Positions 13,336 through 24,680 of a stretch of DNA of 64,000 nucleotides are shown piece after piece. Origin of the DNA: Tubiluchus corallicola (taxonomy: Eukaryota > Priapulida > Priapulimorpha > Priapulimorphida > Tubiluchidae); contig JAQGDQ010000589.1 of assembly GCA_030141605.1 (NCBI GenBank), positions 62,001 through 126,000 on the forward strand, given 5' to 3'. Every line of letters begins with the position of its first letter. The stretch's first letter is position 1. Under the pieces are notes generated by a model. The model saw nothing but the letters and a program-made list of their open reading frames with translations. It ran no database searches and was not told where the DNA came from. Both the position numbers and the translations under genes were made by a program.

Positions 13336-15470
13336 ATGCTTGATATTAAAGCGGTACAAGAAACGGAATTTCGGTGTCCATTAGTTGTGTTATTTCACAT
13401 CACTGTTTTCTTGATATTTTATTGCTTTTTAGCAGTTGCTCCCATTGATGACATCTAATGCTTCCTGACTAATATATACATCATCTGCACACATAGACTA
13501 CAAACTCATAGTGCACCAATGTCTGGAATCGAACCTGCCCTGTATTAAAAAGGATGAATCACTACTGCCAAAATTCCTAGAAAACCATAAGTTCATTTTC
13601 TGTCAAACCTATAATGGGAGCCTATGTCACACTTTCTCTTGTTTCATTTTCCATTATTTTGTCAGCAAAATAACACCAGCTACCATGGCGAGCCTCGCGT
13701 TTTTTATTCAAGTTTTTTTTTTATTTTAATATAGCGGCGCCTTTGCTTTTCATATCAAGATGGTAGCACACATGTTTTTCAGTTCAAAATGGCACAACCT
13801 TTGTTTTTTAAATTAAAGAATGTGGCACATACGTTTGTTTCCATTGTGTTTCCATTATCACATCTTAGTAGAGCAAGAGTTGTCTTTGAATAGTTTTCTG
13901 AATTTGTTGCTTATTGTGAAGTGTTGTTGTCTACGTATAACTGTAGATCAACGAAAGCCACAATTATATACTTTCATTGCTCATGTTGTCGGGTTTTACA
14001 AATAAGAAAAATAATATTTTTATGAAAAATGGCGACAACATGTGGTCATCATATAAAAACAGAACTTCTAGCAAATTAAATTCGCCTAATCGGGCTTGTT
14101 TTTACAATAAAAGTATTTTTGTAAATAAGGTAGGCCAACATTTATTGCGAGATATATTGCTGACCATGTTTTCAGTTATTGCCACAAAAATCTTTACACT
14201 AACATCCAATATGTTGCTCTGTTCTTGCTCTTGTGGGTTGTTTACACATCTGGTAAAAGCACATTTACAGGGGTATATTTATTAAAGTTTACGCGGTTTA
14301 AAAACATCGCAAAATTTGATGGAATCTCGAGAAAGGGCGCAAATAGGACGCTTTCTAGGAGCTGCCTACCTAGTGGAGCAAGACTGCTTCTTTCTCTAGC
14401 TATCATTGTTTCTGCATCTTCATGCTTTAATACTCGTAATTCTGACAGAAAAAAGTTTTTTGTTGTTTGGAGACAAGTTGCTGCGAGCAGCTAAATCTTT
14501 TCCAACTAAATCTTTAGCAATCATTTCTAATCTCTGAAAAGGTTCCATTTGCTTTAAATTTTGCAGCATAAAGATTGTCAGTATTAACCAGGCATCACGA
14601 TTATTTTCAAGAACAAATAACTGAATAAAGGAATATTATTCCATTCATGCACGCAATTTGTTGAATTTGTCTTGCACGTATGCCAGCCTTTACGTAAAAT
14701 TAAACTTCAAACAAGAACACGAAACTTTTATAACAGTTTTATTGTGAAATTTCATCTTTATTACTTCTTTTACAAAATCGCTGTAAAAGCATATTTTACA
14801 TTTTGCTAAGTCAGCGTTTTTACCTAACACAACAAGATAAGTTAAACATGTTTTATTTACAGCATACAATCAACCTTGCAAGAGTGCATGAAAAACACGT
14901 CCCACTAATTGTAGTAAGAGAACGGGTTGCAAATTGCAAATTATTGTATTACATATGGATATTAACATAACAAGCCCTGAATACACAGATTCACGCAAAT
15001 GGAAATTGATGAAATATTATGTCCTTATGTCCAAATGACCTATGTGTCCAATTTGCCTTGCGTCCAAGTAATCCATGGGTCCAAGTTGCCTTCTGCGCAA
15101 ATGACCGATGTGTCCCCAAATGTCTATATCGAAATCTTTGCCCAGCTTTTGCACAGAAATCAATGCGCAATTACATTTTCAAATTTAAGAAATCGTGAAT
15201 GGAAAAAATAGTTTTGATAAAACACGAAGATTCAAGACAAATGTTTTTAATAATTGTGTTTTTTTTTACTACATAATTTGCAAAAACATGCAAAATGCTT
15301 TTGATCCCGCAATACCCTGCACAATGCTAAAGCCACAAAAACGTTCATTTAATATGCTAGTATGTGTTAGGAAAAGTTACAGGAGAGAACAGGTCGGTAG
15401 TGATACATGCTTTGAGTGTGCGCGTATAATAAGCAATCGTTGATCCACTGTAAAGAATCATACCTGCAAA
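13336..15470. other. Intergenic, no gene recognised
   Basis: About 2.1 kb. Short ORFs (13511-13729, 13820-14005, 13977-14285, 14225-14494, 14999-15211, 15195-15443) show no family motif and are consistent with chance. The only marked item is a GGTTCGATTCC B-box-like string on the minus strand at 13525-13535. Confidence 0.5.
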
Positions 15471-15477
15471 TATAAGG

Positions 15478-16560
15478 ATGCGGACAAACATCATATCTGT
15501 TATTTTCTCTTTCAGATATTATAAAAGAAGAGCATACTTTTATACTGGATTAGTTCTTGCTGTTTTATTTCTTAATGCACAACGAAATATTTTGCAATTT
15601 AGCCTTGATAACTGCTATTCTAATAAAATAAATTCTGTTAATTATGGTAAAGATGTGAAGAACTTTTTGTTTTCGTCCTCTATACAATTAAAAAAGAGTG
15701 ATATTTACTGTGGACAAGCCTGTGATATCAACAGTCAACATTTTCAACAGTCGCCTGGCTTGGACTATCCAGTATTACATAAACACTTTGACTGTCTTTC
15801 TCTTATGCAGCGTTTGTATTTAGAGGAACCAGCTGAGCAATGGCCTCCTCCACGTGCGCCACCAACAGAATTATTTGATGAATTTACAATGTATGGAAAA
15901 ATGCCTTTAGTTTTACAGCAACGTTGGTACTTTGCTTCCAACTATGCAAAAACTAGAAAAGAATTGTTTACACCGGAGATAATGTCAAAGTTGCAAAAAA
16001 CTGCATCAGAAGGAAAAAACATTTCAGTTTATGGCATTCACGCAATGCAAGTCGTAGAGGAAGCTTTAGATATGTACAGAGAAAAGATAGAAGGTAAACA
16101 TGGTTTTGTTATTGGCACAGAATATCCATGGATCGAAGCTTTACTGCTTAATAGAAACGTTGGTCACATCACAACAATGGATTACAGTGATCTTGTGTCA
16201 TATCACAGTAAAATATCAACAATTTTGCCTAAAATCCTATCAAAGCAATATCTTCGTCATCCAAGGCCATTATTTGATTTTGGAATCAGCTATTCTTCAA
16301 TAGAACACAGTGGACTTGGACGCTATGGCGATGCATTGAATCCAAGTGGTGATTTGGAGACCATGGCTCAGGCTTGGTGCTTAGTTAAACCAGGAGGTTA
16401 TTTCTTTCTGAATGTGGAAACAGATCATGGTAGAAGCTATTTAGCATGGAATGCACACAGAGTTTATGGAAATGAAAGACTAAAGCACCTCACTGCAAAC
16501 TGGAATGTTTCAACAGTTTTATACAAAAATAGGCAAATTCTGAGAATAATGAAAAAGTAG
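15478..16560 (+). CDS. DUF268-family protein, membrane-anchored, methyltransferase-like
   Basis: An intact 360-residue frame. A hydrophobic signal-anchor spans residues about 19-36 (after YYKRR), giving a type II topology with the bulk in the Golgi/secretory lumen. The C-terminal half has the marks of DUF268: VIGTEYPWIEALLL with TTMDYSDL (about 211-239), FGISYSSIEHSGLGRYGD (268-285), and WCLVKPGGYFFLNVE (300-314). The first resembles motif I of SAM-dependent methyltransferases and the last the strand after motif III, so a methyltransferase fold is an inference; no activity is established that I know of. The start is uncertain: TTTTCTCTTTCAG at about 15500-15514 is a good splice acceptor lying inside the frame, so an upstream short exon could replace the first 12 residues. 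Otherwise intronless. Next to it lie a fucosyltransferase relic and a SWIM-gene relic. Confidence 0.8.
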   Translation: MRTNIISVIFSFRYYKRRAYFYTGLVLAVLFLNAQRNILQFSLDNCYSNKINSVNYGKDVKNFLFSSSIQLKKSDIYCGQACDINSQHFQQSPGLDYPVLHKHFDCLSLMQRLYLEEPAEQWPPPRAPPTELFDEFTMYGKMPLVLQQRWYFASNYAKTRKELFTPEIMSKLQKTASEGKNISVYGIHAMQVVEEALDMYREKIEGKHGFVIGTEYPWIEALLLNRNVGHITTMDYSDLVSYHSKISTILPKILSKQYLRHPRPLFDFGISYSSIEHSGLGRYGDALNPSGDLETMAQAWCLVKPGGYFFLNVETDHGRSYLAWNAHRVYGNERLKHLTANWNVSTVLYKNRQILRIMKK

Positions 16561-17673
16561 CCACGTTTACCATTTAAAAAGTTGTGCCAGTTCTAAAAGA
16601 ACAGTTATAGTTTAATGCTACAGTTCATCTAATTTAACCTAATGTATAATTTACGTGGTTTTTGTTTAAAGTACATGTAAGTAAATTATATTATTTTACA
16701 TTACATGTTCTGCTATCGAGTAATAATCACAAGGGTAGTTGGAATAACCTCTGGACGGTTTGAGCCAGAACTGTCAGTGGGCGATGGGTCTACAAACGCC
16801 ACATCCTGAAAGCAGACCAAACGGCCGGCAGACATTAAGCCAGCTTTATAAAAGCGGGAAACAGAGCCAACCAAAATGCTTGACTAACCTACTAATCGTT
16901 AAATAGATTTTACACAGAAAACTACTGATTAGACCTTAGCCGACCAAGTGGTTTTTATATTACCATAAAGACAAAGCAGGGTAAAAAATCACCACATGAA
17001 AGCTTTGCTTGATAGTGTTACTAATTGGATAGAATGTGTTCACTGTTTAGTTCTGAGATTTCCACTTCGTCTTCACTTGTCGGATCTTGTAAAATTTCAT
17101 CTTCATCAGCTTTAATCTTAGTCACCTGCCCATATTACTAAATGAAGAATGTTCCACAAACAATAATAGGAAATTTCCTCAATAGATTGTTAGAAAAATC
17201 TCTTTGTAGAACTGTAGGTCAGATTGGAGGTTTGCAGCACATCTTAGTCTTAAAAGAAAACACACGGTGTTGATAGAAAGAAAAATACTGCAATGTAAAT
17301 TCAAAAAAAGTCCTTACATAAAAGACCACTCATGCACTCTTACATCTGGCACTCGTGCTGGGCAAAAAGCATGAATAACACTTTTCAACAAAACCAAGGT
17401 AAGGTTGCATAACAAATCGAAAAATATTTAATCACTGCTAGTTTGAAAATTTTTCGTTGCGTGCATGAATATATAAAATGTGAAACATAAAATATATATA
17501 TATATATATATGTGTTATGCATCACGTGACCTACCGCTTCGCTTATGTGTTAATGCGCCATATTGGACAGTAGAAAGTGATGAGGTTGTACGTATGCGCT
17601 GAAAGCTATTATTGCTGGTAGATAAGTTGCAAGTTTTGCAGTTATAAAGTATTAAAGATAGCTAAATGAATTC
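16561..17673. other. Intergenic, with short (AT)n run
   Basis: No ORF of note. TTTATAAAAGCGGG near 16850 is TATA-like and lies in a slightly more GC-rich stretch (16740-16880) that might be an old LTR or promoter. A TA run lies at 17491-17511. Confidence 0.4.
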
Positions 17674-18525
17674 GTGGTTAGCAGTTTAAGTAATGTGTTA
17701 CAAATTGAAGCAAAAATTCCATGCAAAGAAAAACGCCGTGAACTTGGGTTGGGTTCAGTGGACCAATATTCTATTCTGCCGACTATGGGAAGTATTCTGG
17801 ATGAAACGATTGTGAACTATAGAATTTTTAATACATCTTCTTATACGGACAAGGTGCTGAAGGCGTATAAAAGTTTTATGCTTTTAAAACTTTGTGGCTG
17901 GTTTTGTTCACAATGTCAGAATCTGAAAAGTTTACAACACTTCCAAATTACATTGCATTTAGTAAGGTGAGATTTTAATTTAGCATGCTAAAGAATTTTT
18001 ACTAGCACTGCGTTTTTTATTTAATTATCTTAAATTTACTGCGGATTAGAAGATTGCCTGTTAATAATCATTTTGCTCATAATGGAATTCTAATGATTTT
18101 TGTAAGGCTACAAGTTTAAACAAGCATTAAAGTATATGCTTTGCAGCTATGCCTGAAACTGTTAAACACTATAAAAAATTGGCAGCAGCATTGAGCTTCA
18201 AAAAGTATTAACAAATTTTGAAATTTTTGAAGAGCTGCCTTAAACTTACAATGTGATTTTAATTAAAATTTTCAATTTTCGCCTGTTACGTATGTTTAAC
18301 ATAACTGTCTGGGTGTGCATGACCACCAATGGTCAAATCTTATCAGGACATTGTGTATGCATGGCCGGACTAGGAGAATGTTGCTCGCACGTGGCTGCAA
18401 CTTTGTTTATTGTGGAAGCAGCCAAAAAATCAAACTTTAGCAGCCAAAGTGCACATCCCCTTCTGGTGCTTGGTCGAAATTGATTTCATGAGTCCTGCCA
18501 GAAAAATAAAGTGTGAAACAAACTT
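17674..18525 (+). pseudogene. SWIM zinc-finger protein piece (YqaJ-type neighbour region), decayed
   Basis: The frame at 18253-18483 contains GHCVCMAGLGECCSHVAA, which fits the SWIM pattern CxCxnCxH, followed by the helix LFIVEAAKK. In many invertebrate proteins this SWIM domain precedes a YqaJ-like exonuclease domain. The upstream frame 17674-17970 has YTDKVLKAYKSF and GW, which resembles the segment that comes before SWIM in those proteins. The two parts are about 300 bp apart and could be exons or pieces separated by decay. After SWIM the expected frame continues one base off (CTSPSGAW near 18450) and meets a stop, so I call it broken. Such genes are often multi-copy and may be transposon-linked. 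Function is not known. Confidence 0.55.
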
Positions 18526-19190
18526 AACGGAAGACTTAAATTGCTGCTCGTCTTCACGTAATACACGTATCAGGTGAAGAAATGCAACAGAAAAGAAAAT
18601 CATTTTACAAACAGTTATACAAAACGAGTGCCGTTGCTCTAAAGCACAAGAAAAACCTCCACTTACATAAAGCTTACTATAAAGCTCCCATACTATAGGA
18701 GCAATGCATGACTTATCCCACCATATTGCCGCGCGTTGTGCACATCTACTGCTAGTTGTTTGTGGTTGTACCTTATCAAGGGTTTATTGCCTGTTCATGC
18801 GGGTTTCGGGACAGTAAAGAAAATGCGCGACGATGTGCACATTTTTCCGTGACGTCAGTGATTTTGCGCTAAAACAGATCGACAGCTTGTGCAAAGCCCC
18901 GTCTACAGGGAAAAAAACGTGATATGTGCTCGCCAATACTGGCAATTTGTCAATTATTGCAGAAAATCATGAAACTGTATCATTGTTACATATGTATATG
19001 ACCGGACACAAGCAATTGTCAGGCTCATCATTGTAAAAAAGACTGAAAAATTAGACTGTAGCTGCTTATGGTGATCCGTTAATTCGTGTGAGTCAGTGTG
19101 CGTAAATAGTCAAGAAATTTCGTTAAACCACAAATTGCGAGTCACAAAACCAACGTTTGTTACATACAAAGTTGTCAAGCTGCAGGTTCT
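18526..19190. other. Intergenic, with one repeat-family relic
   Basis: 18600-18690 is a weak copy of the repeat at 565-745. Otherwise nothing recognised. Confidence 0.4.
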
Positions 19191-19241
19191 CTTCTGCTAA
19201 ACGTATTAGACTGCTGTCCGCTTTTAACAGAGGCAGGGGGG

Positions 19242-19634
19242 TGGCACCGCAGCCTACACCATGCGGCATGTCCCAATTAAGTCCTTCAACACCAAACCAA
19301 AACAGAACCCGAATAATAGAGTCGAAATGACAATTTATTACTAAATATTACACCGTCAACAAGGAACAAACAGCTTACCTAGAAGAACGGAGTTGGCGGC
19401 AAAGCCTGTGAAATGTGAACAGAGCTGCAATGAAAGACACGACCACTGACAAGGGCCTACAGCAGACCTTCCCTTTTTATAAGCTCAGGTGTGCATGTGA
19501 CTAGTGGGTTTTACTAACATAGGGTCAGAATACGAGTCTGTGCTAGATAAAGCCACGTTCACATGCACACCTGATAAGTCTACTGTATTCCCATGCCAGC
19601 ATTACACTTCATCTCATCGGAGCCCTGCAGTACA
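19242..19634 (-). mobile_element. LTR of a Gypsy-like element
   Basis: Read on the minus strand it starts TGTACTGCAGG at 19634 and ends GCTGCGGTGCCA at 19242, so it has the TG...CA ends of an LTR. Inside are TTATAAAAAGGG (TATA box, about 19476-19487) and AATAAA (about 19340) in the right order for U3-R-U5. Just upstream, at 19636-19656, is a purine-rich run. Past its end the next bases resemble the leader/gag start found at 6870-6900, so this LTR has an element 3' end on one side and a leader on the other. Confidence 0.65.
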
Positions 19635-19635
19635 C

Positions 19636-19656
19636 TGTCCCCCTTCCCCCCAGACA
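19636..19656 (-). other. Polypurine tract before the LTR
   Basis: Minus strand CTGGGGGGAAGGGGGACAG abuts the TG of the LTR. A purine run here primes plus-strand DNA synthesis in LTR retroelements, which supports reading the LTR as a 3' LTR of the minus-strand Gypsy remnant. Confidence 0.6.
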
Positions 19657-19774
19657 AAGAAGTCCCTCCTTTGAAGATCTAGTCTTCCATCGGGAGGGAG
19701 AAGAACAGCCACCCACACAGACCAGAAAGCAAGCCCGACCACTGCTAATCGGCAATACAAAAAGTTTTTATTCC

Positions 19775-20969
19775 TTCCATTAATCAAATAGAATCACAGA
19801 AATATTTTGTAAAGACTGGCAATTCTACAAAACAACATGAGCTAGTGCATAACGCCTACTGAATTACAAATTAAAAGATGAAAACAATGTCAGTTTTTTC
19901 GTTTGAATAAGATTAAGTTAAACATTGCATTTCTAGTAACAACAATTTCAATATAACGGCGAGTCGACTTAGAAAACTTCCAACTAAATATGCCTAAGTA
20001 TGTCTACCTAATAATGCAAAAATGTGCTATCCGCAAATAAACGTAAACGTAGCATAAATAATCAGCACGATCTGCAGTTCGTAATGATTCACCAGTATCA
20101 ATTATCATGTCTCAACAAGCAAATGCAAGTAAGGTGTGAGGTGTGGACTAGCCCTTAGTCAAGCAACAACGCATCCGATACCACTGACGTAACACCTTGG
20201 TTGGTAGAGCTTGCCTGGAAAAGATCAACGTTAGTAGTACTCATGTCAAGCATACAGTTAGTCCAAGTGAATTTTCACTGGAGACGACGCATAAGATTTA
20301 TTGAGCTTATTGGCTTCTATGCCGAAAAACGTCGATTTCCAAATAAGGTGTGCTGTACAACAGAAGAAAAAAGGTAGTTAATCTACTTACACCATCTATA
20401 TTCATAGCAGGAAACAAAAAAAGGTGCAAAACGTTTATATGCCACTTTATCTTTAAATAAAACAACATCTTTGATGAGCAAAAACAATCGCTGACAACTT
20501 AAATTTGTAAAAAAAACTTCTCACCTTACTGTCTGATTGATTTAGGCAACTGAGGGTTGGTCAGTGGTTAAAGTCTCTCTGTTCACATGGTAACGAATGG
20601 ACCAAGGCCTTGCCACGAAACTAGAAATAGGACCTCTATGGACAAAAGCAACAACAATAAACATCAATTATCGAGAAAGAAAAAACTAATTAGAACTAGC
20701 CAACAACTGAATTCAGTTGATTTAAAACAACGAAATTAAGATTTTCGATCACGACTGTTTACTTGTACATCTTAGATGAAACAGTCCAAACAAACAGTAA
20801 TTGTTTAGCAAAAAGCAAAATGTTTGTCCTGCCATTTTTCTCTTGAGATAAATGTTAGAACAAATGACAATTTACAATAATCTATTTTTTAAAGTTAAAA
20901 TCACAATTAAGAAATAAGTTCAAAAATCTTTTAATTAAAGAAAACACATTCGATTTCCAATACCGTCAT
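19775..20969 (-). repeat. Gypsy 3' non-coding region, copy 2 (inverted)
   Basis: Near-identical reverse complement of 9023-10215. The other side of the homology, at about 19775, continues into about 120 bp that lead to the polypurine tract, which copy 1 lacks. Confidence 0.65.
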
Positions 20970-21660
20970 TTAAAAACGTAGAAGAAAAACTAATATGTTC
21001 GCCTCTACCAGGAATCCATTCGTTAATGAATTGTCGAGTTGATTCGTCGGGAATAAATTCAGCAGAGTCGGCTGAGTAAGTAAATTAAGTGTAGTTGACT
21101 CTGAGAAATCAACTCCTTCGGGTGTGGATGTTCGTGATTTTGGTACAGGCGGAGTGAATGTGGGCAATGAAAGCCGTACATCACCGCTGGATGAATTGTC
21201 ATGGGAAAGGAAAAGTGGATCACGAATAAAAATTAAGGCTGGCATGGAGGAATTAAGTAGTTCTGGAATTTGGGCTGGAAAACTCGATGCATTTTCATTG
21301 TGCTCATCATTATAATCAGCTATTCTGCATGGTGAGTATGAAGGTGGCGGCAATTTGAAGGAATCGAGAGATACAGATCGGTCAACTGCAATCAGCTGTG
21401 GCTCGAATTCAATGTTTTGTTTAGTTTTAGATTTATCGATACCCATATCAGATAATTCATTGAGTGAAGGCGTTTCACCAGGTGTCCAAGAAAATCCAGT
21501 TGCTGTTGTAACGCCATAGACGATCAGCATGAACAATTTGGCATCTTTGTCTTGGTCCCGGAATACGATAGACAACATATGTGAGGCGTGTTATGATTTG
21601 ATAAGGTCCCTGCCAATCAGACTGAAGCTTTGGACTCGAGAACAAAAGTGGAAGTGCACC
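20970..21660 (-). pseudogene. Gypsy integrase C-terminus and tail, copy 2 (inverted)
   Basis: The minus frame 21578-20970 reads through ETPSLNELSD into the same Pro/Ser tail as 8636-9019, and the last 127 residues are the same as in copy 1. Here tail and upstream part are in one frame, while copy 1 has extra sequence and a shift between them. Further up (21500-21650) HADRLWRY and SDWQGPYQI appear in another frame, so this copy also carries a frameshift. The match to copy 1 stops at about 21660. Confidence 0.8.
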
Positions 21661-21689
21661 ACGGGTAGTGCCATTTACGGCCTAAGCTT

Positions 21690-22540
21690 GCTGGGTAACA
21701 AGCTTACATAGGTTGCAGTCTGGCCGTGACTTTCTTACTGGCAGAGGCTGACCTCGCAGCCTCTCAGACTGATAGCAAAGTCGTACTCCTACCCCATCGG
21801 GGGGGGCCAACCGGCCATACTCCAGCGACAAATGGCTAAAAGGAGACGCACATGCCCCATGGCGATCCAACTTGGCGTTCAGTTGGGTAGGGGAGAAAAA
21901 CAGCCAAGCTGCTGGGTCCCGGCTTTGGATCCCTCCACTTTACGCGGACTACCTTTAGTGGCAGAAACAGTTATCAGTTGGCAAAAATGATAAAGATAAT
22001 GCCGGAAGGGTACATGGAAACGACGAGGCAGCGCGAGATACCTCGGCGTCGACTTATGGTCTGTTTACGGACAAAGAGACTGGTACAACGATAACACTTA
22101 ATTATCCTGTGCAGGTCAGCGACCGCTGTCCTGTGTGTGCGAAGGCGATTCACGACTGGAAGTCGGCGAAATTGCATGTGAAAGTAAGCCATGGATTGGG
22201 TGTCCATAGGCTTGAATTCCGATGTGTGAAGTGCGAAAAACTGTGGCCATCACACCAGAGTGCCTGCTGCCATTACAGGTATAGTTCCACCAGAGTACTT
22301 GAAGAAACAGCTCAAGCAAGTGGTGGTACCGAGCCGTCACAGGATGATGCTCACCGCTGTCCCAAATGTTCCCGTACCTTTAATACACACGCGGGACGGC
22401 AACAGCATAGAAGGTGGGCTCATCCTGTTGAATATAACAACAGTCTCCCTGGACCCAGGGGGAAGAGGGCCGACGGCGCTGGTACACCGTGTACGGACGA
22501 CGAATTCAGGCTCACGGCCGAACAGGAGCTCAAGTTCCAC
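21690..22540 (+). mobile_element. 5' end of an R2/NeSL-like LINE with N-terminal C2H2 zinc fingers
   Basis: 21700-21960 is clearly more GC-rich than its surroundings and non-coding, as a 5' UTR would be. From about 21975 a plus frame is open to 22564. It carries three Cys/His clusters: CPVCAKAI...H...H near 22130, FRCVKCEKLW...H...CCHY near 22230, and CPKCSRTFNTHAGRQQHRR followed by WAHPVEYN near 22360. The last form (finger, then HP-x-YN) is typical of the DNA-binding N-terminus of R2, NeSL and related restriction-like-endonuclease LINEs. Nothing of RT or the endonuclease follows: at about 22535 the sequence changes to an unrelated minus-strand LINE. A host C2H2 protein is the alternative. 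Confidence 0.6.
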
Positions 22541-23096
22541 CCCAATACACGGGTCTCCAATTAGCTACAACAGTCTGAGCCTCCTGAGCATCACGAAATT
22601 GAAGCTGTACATTACCTCTTGTGGTTTTGAAGGCCAAATCAAATCTCAGTTTCGGAAAATGTATGCTAATGCGCTTCTTAATAAGCGTACTATTAGCAAT
22701 CAAATCTCCTCTTTTCACATTCTCTATAATTACAGTTTTGTTCGGCTCGTATTCAACAGTTCTTCGGTTCATTGGTTTAACTATACTACCTGCTGGACGA
22801 GCTACAGAATCGTTTCCATTTGAAGTACTTCTGCATTAGTTTACCTGCATAAGACATCTTCTGTATAGAATTATTTTTCCGTGATTCATCTTCTGAATTC
22901 TAGCAAGAGACTGTGCATGACTAGTTTTTAACTTTACCAAGGCACCAGTAACATTGTTCAACTCTTTGGAAAGGCAATTATTTTGTGTAAATATTTTGCA
23001 TAAATATTTTGTGTAAATACTCACAATCGTTAGCGTCGCCCTAGGATATTTTGTCATCCTTGCGTCCAATGAGTGCAGAGTGGTAGGCGAAGTCAT
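22530..23096 (-). pseudogene. LINE ORF1 fragment
   Basis: Minus frames 23096-22836 and 22772-22530 look like one decayed ORF1. The first opens MTSPTTLHSLDARMTK and has a Leu-rich helical stretch (LNNVTGALVKLKTSH) that may form a coiled coil. The second has TVIIENVKRGDLI and NVQLQFRDAQEAQTV, similar to the RNA-binding part of CR1/Jockey ORF1 proteins. A stop separates them. It ends abruptly at the junction with the R2-like piece. Confidence 0.45.
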
Positions 23097-23177
23097 AATT
23101 GCTTTCGTTTCGTGATTATTATTATTTGACGAACATTTTTCTTGTACACATTTGTTACAAATTTCAAGTACACCAAG

Positions 23178-23195
23178 AAAGAGAAAGGGAGAGAA

Positions 23196-23238
<43 letters not shown>

Positions 23239-23245
23239 AAGAGAG

Positions 23246-23276
<31 letters not shown>

Positions 23277-23300
23277 AGGAAAGCGAGTGAGAGAGAAAAA
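23178..23300 (+). repeat. (GA)n microsatellite
   Basis: About 120 bp of GA/GGGA units. The Arg/Glu peptides it could encode are artefacts. Its flanks do not match the (GA)n tracts of block B. Confidence 0.9.
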
Positions 23301-23356
23301 GATGGATGGAGACAGAGGGTGAGCGGATGAAGTCTTATACTAATTGTTCTGCATCA

Positions 23357-23721
23357 TCACATAAGATATGAATCAGGCAAAGGTCTATGGCCATTGTCCA
23401 TAAACGTTTTTGATAATTCAGTGACATAATTATTAACTCGCTGCTGAAAACCAGGAATGATGTGGTAATACTGAGTAAAATACGTGTCGTTTATTGTATA
23501 TGGTCTTTTTATCTGTTGTCCTGGGTACTTTTCTGCACATTGCAAACGTGATTTGTTCTGTCCTAGAAAGCTTAAGACAGGTTCCAACTCTCTAGTCAAA
23601 TTCGACTTTAGTTTTTCGTAGATAACAACGTAAATGTCTGCAGGTGACTTCAACAGCCAGTTGGTGTAAAAGCTGAACCAGTGGTCGTGCAAAAATGGTC
23701 CGTTTAGAAACTCAAGCCATC
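23357..23721 (-). CDS. WSCD-like: WSCD-like sulfotransferase, terminal exon
   Basis: On the minus strand TTGTTTCAG|GA at 23722/23721 is a clean acceptor. The exon completes a split codon, then reads WLEFLNGPFLHDHWFSFYTN and continues with VVIYEKLKSNLTRELEPVL, FLG and a Lys/Arg-rich stretch to LPDSYLM and TGA at 23359-23357. The pattern HW.SFY.NWL / V.YE.LK..L..EL is that of the C-terminal half of WSC-domain-containing sulfotransferases, which act on glycan or protein substrates in the secretory pathway using PAPS. The phase fits the donor of the exon at 25265-25048 (A + GA = Arg). The open frame here is undamaged. Confidence 0.75.
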
Positions 23722-24071
23722 CTGAAACAATAGCATAAAGAATTTCATTGATTGCTTATACGTCTATAAAAGCTTCCACACAAAGACATGTTACTTAGCA
23801 TTACCCTTACTTTCTGGTAAGACTCAGGTAATGGTAATTTCATTGATAATTTGGTAATTTACTACTCTTGGCAATTTAACATCCTTGTACATACTCGTAA
23901 AATGTCAAAGACTGGACTTTCCAGTGTGCACTACTGACTCACCAAAAATCGTGTTTTTAAAGGAAAATGGGATGATTTTTCATATCCTAGCCAATTTTGA
24001 AAATACATTTCAGCACCTATAATAAGCATCCGATTATCGAATAATAGCTTAAAAACTTTACTAGTGAATGA

Positions 24072-24215
24072 TTGATTGATTAATTGATTGATTAATTTAT
24101 TTGTCTCATTTCATACGTGTACATACTATTTAATAATACACAGTTCACCCTTAATGGCGAAAGACCATAATGGTCACCTTTTAGCCGCCCTTAATGGCGG
24201 GCGAATCAAACTATT
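24072..24215 (-). mobile_element. LINE 3' end with (AATC)n tail
   Basis: Minus strand carries GACAAATAAATTAATCAATC repeated at its end, preceded by two near-repeats of GGTCTTTCGCCATTAAGGG type. This is the layout of a LINE or SINE 3' UTR plus tail. It lies in an intron of the sulfotransferase. Confidence 0.5.
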
Positions 24216-24559
24216 GATGACACTAAAATTGATTATAATTTTTAACTGTACAAACATTTTTGAGAGTGTTGCACATATCTGCGAAAGGTAAATTTGAAGC
24301 ACCATGGTACTGTCCAACATTCGTTGTGATATTAGTCCTTTATAGGATTTTGGGGGTGAAGTACATTTGTCAACAAGTATAAAAAAGTTTCAACTGTGTC
24401 TACGAAATAAACAACAATGCACATCACTTCAATATAATGAAACATGTATTACCAAAAAAGGTGATCAGTAATTTATCTGTAATTATATTTTTCAAAAAAT
24501 ATATGCATTGTGCTGCATTCGAAAAAAGAAACACTTTACACAGTAAGCAGGACTGATTT

Positions 24560-24680
24560 AGTTCATGCATGAGCTCTCGAACAAAACCTTTCAATATTCT
24601 ATAAAGTAAACTGTTTTAAGTTATAGTTTAAGACTGGGTCCGGTTTTTCTCTAAATCTAATTGACAAGGAAAATGAAACT
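24560..24680 (-). repeat. Repeat E, inverted copy
   Basis: The minus strand reads AACCGGACCCAGTCTTAAAC and TATAACTTAAAACAG, which resembles 53725-53765 and 54335-54370 on the plus strand. Short and diverged; class unknown. Confidence 0.45.

Noticed and set aside
23099-23330. Arg/Glu-rich ORFs
   Set aside because: Translation of the (GA)n tract; same for 36414-36674, 37117-37329 and 51131-51370.
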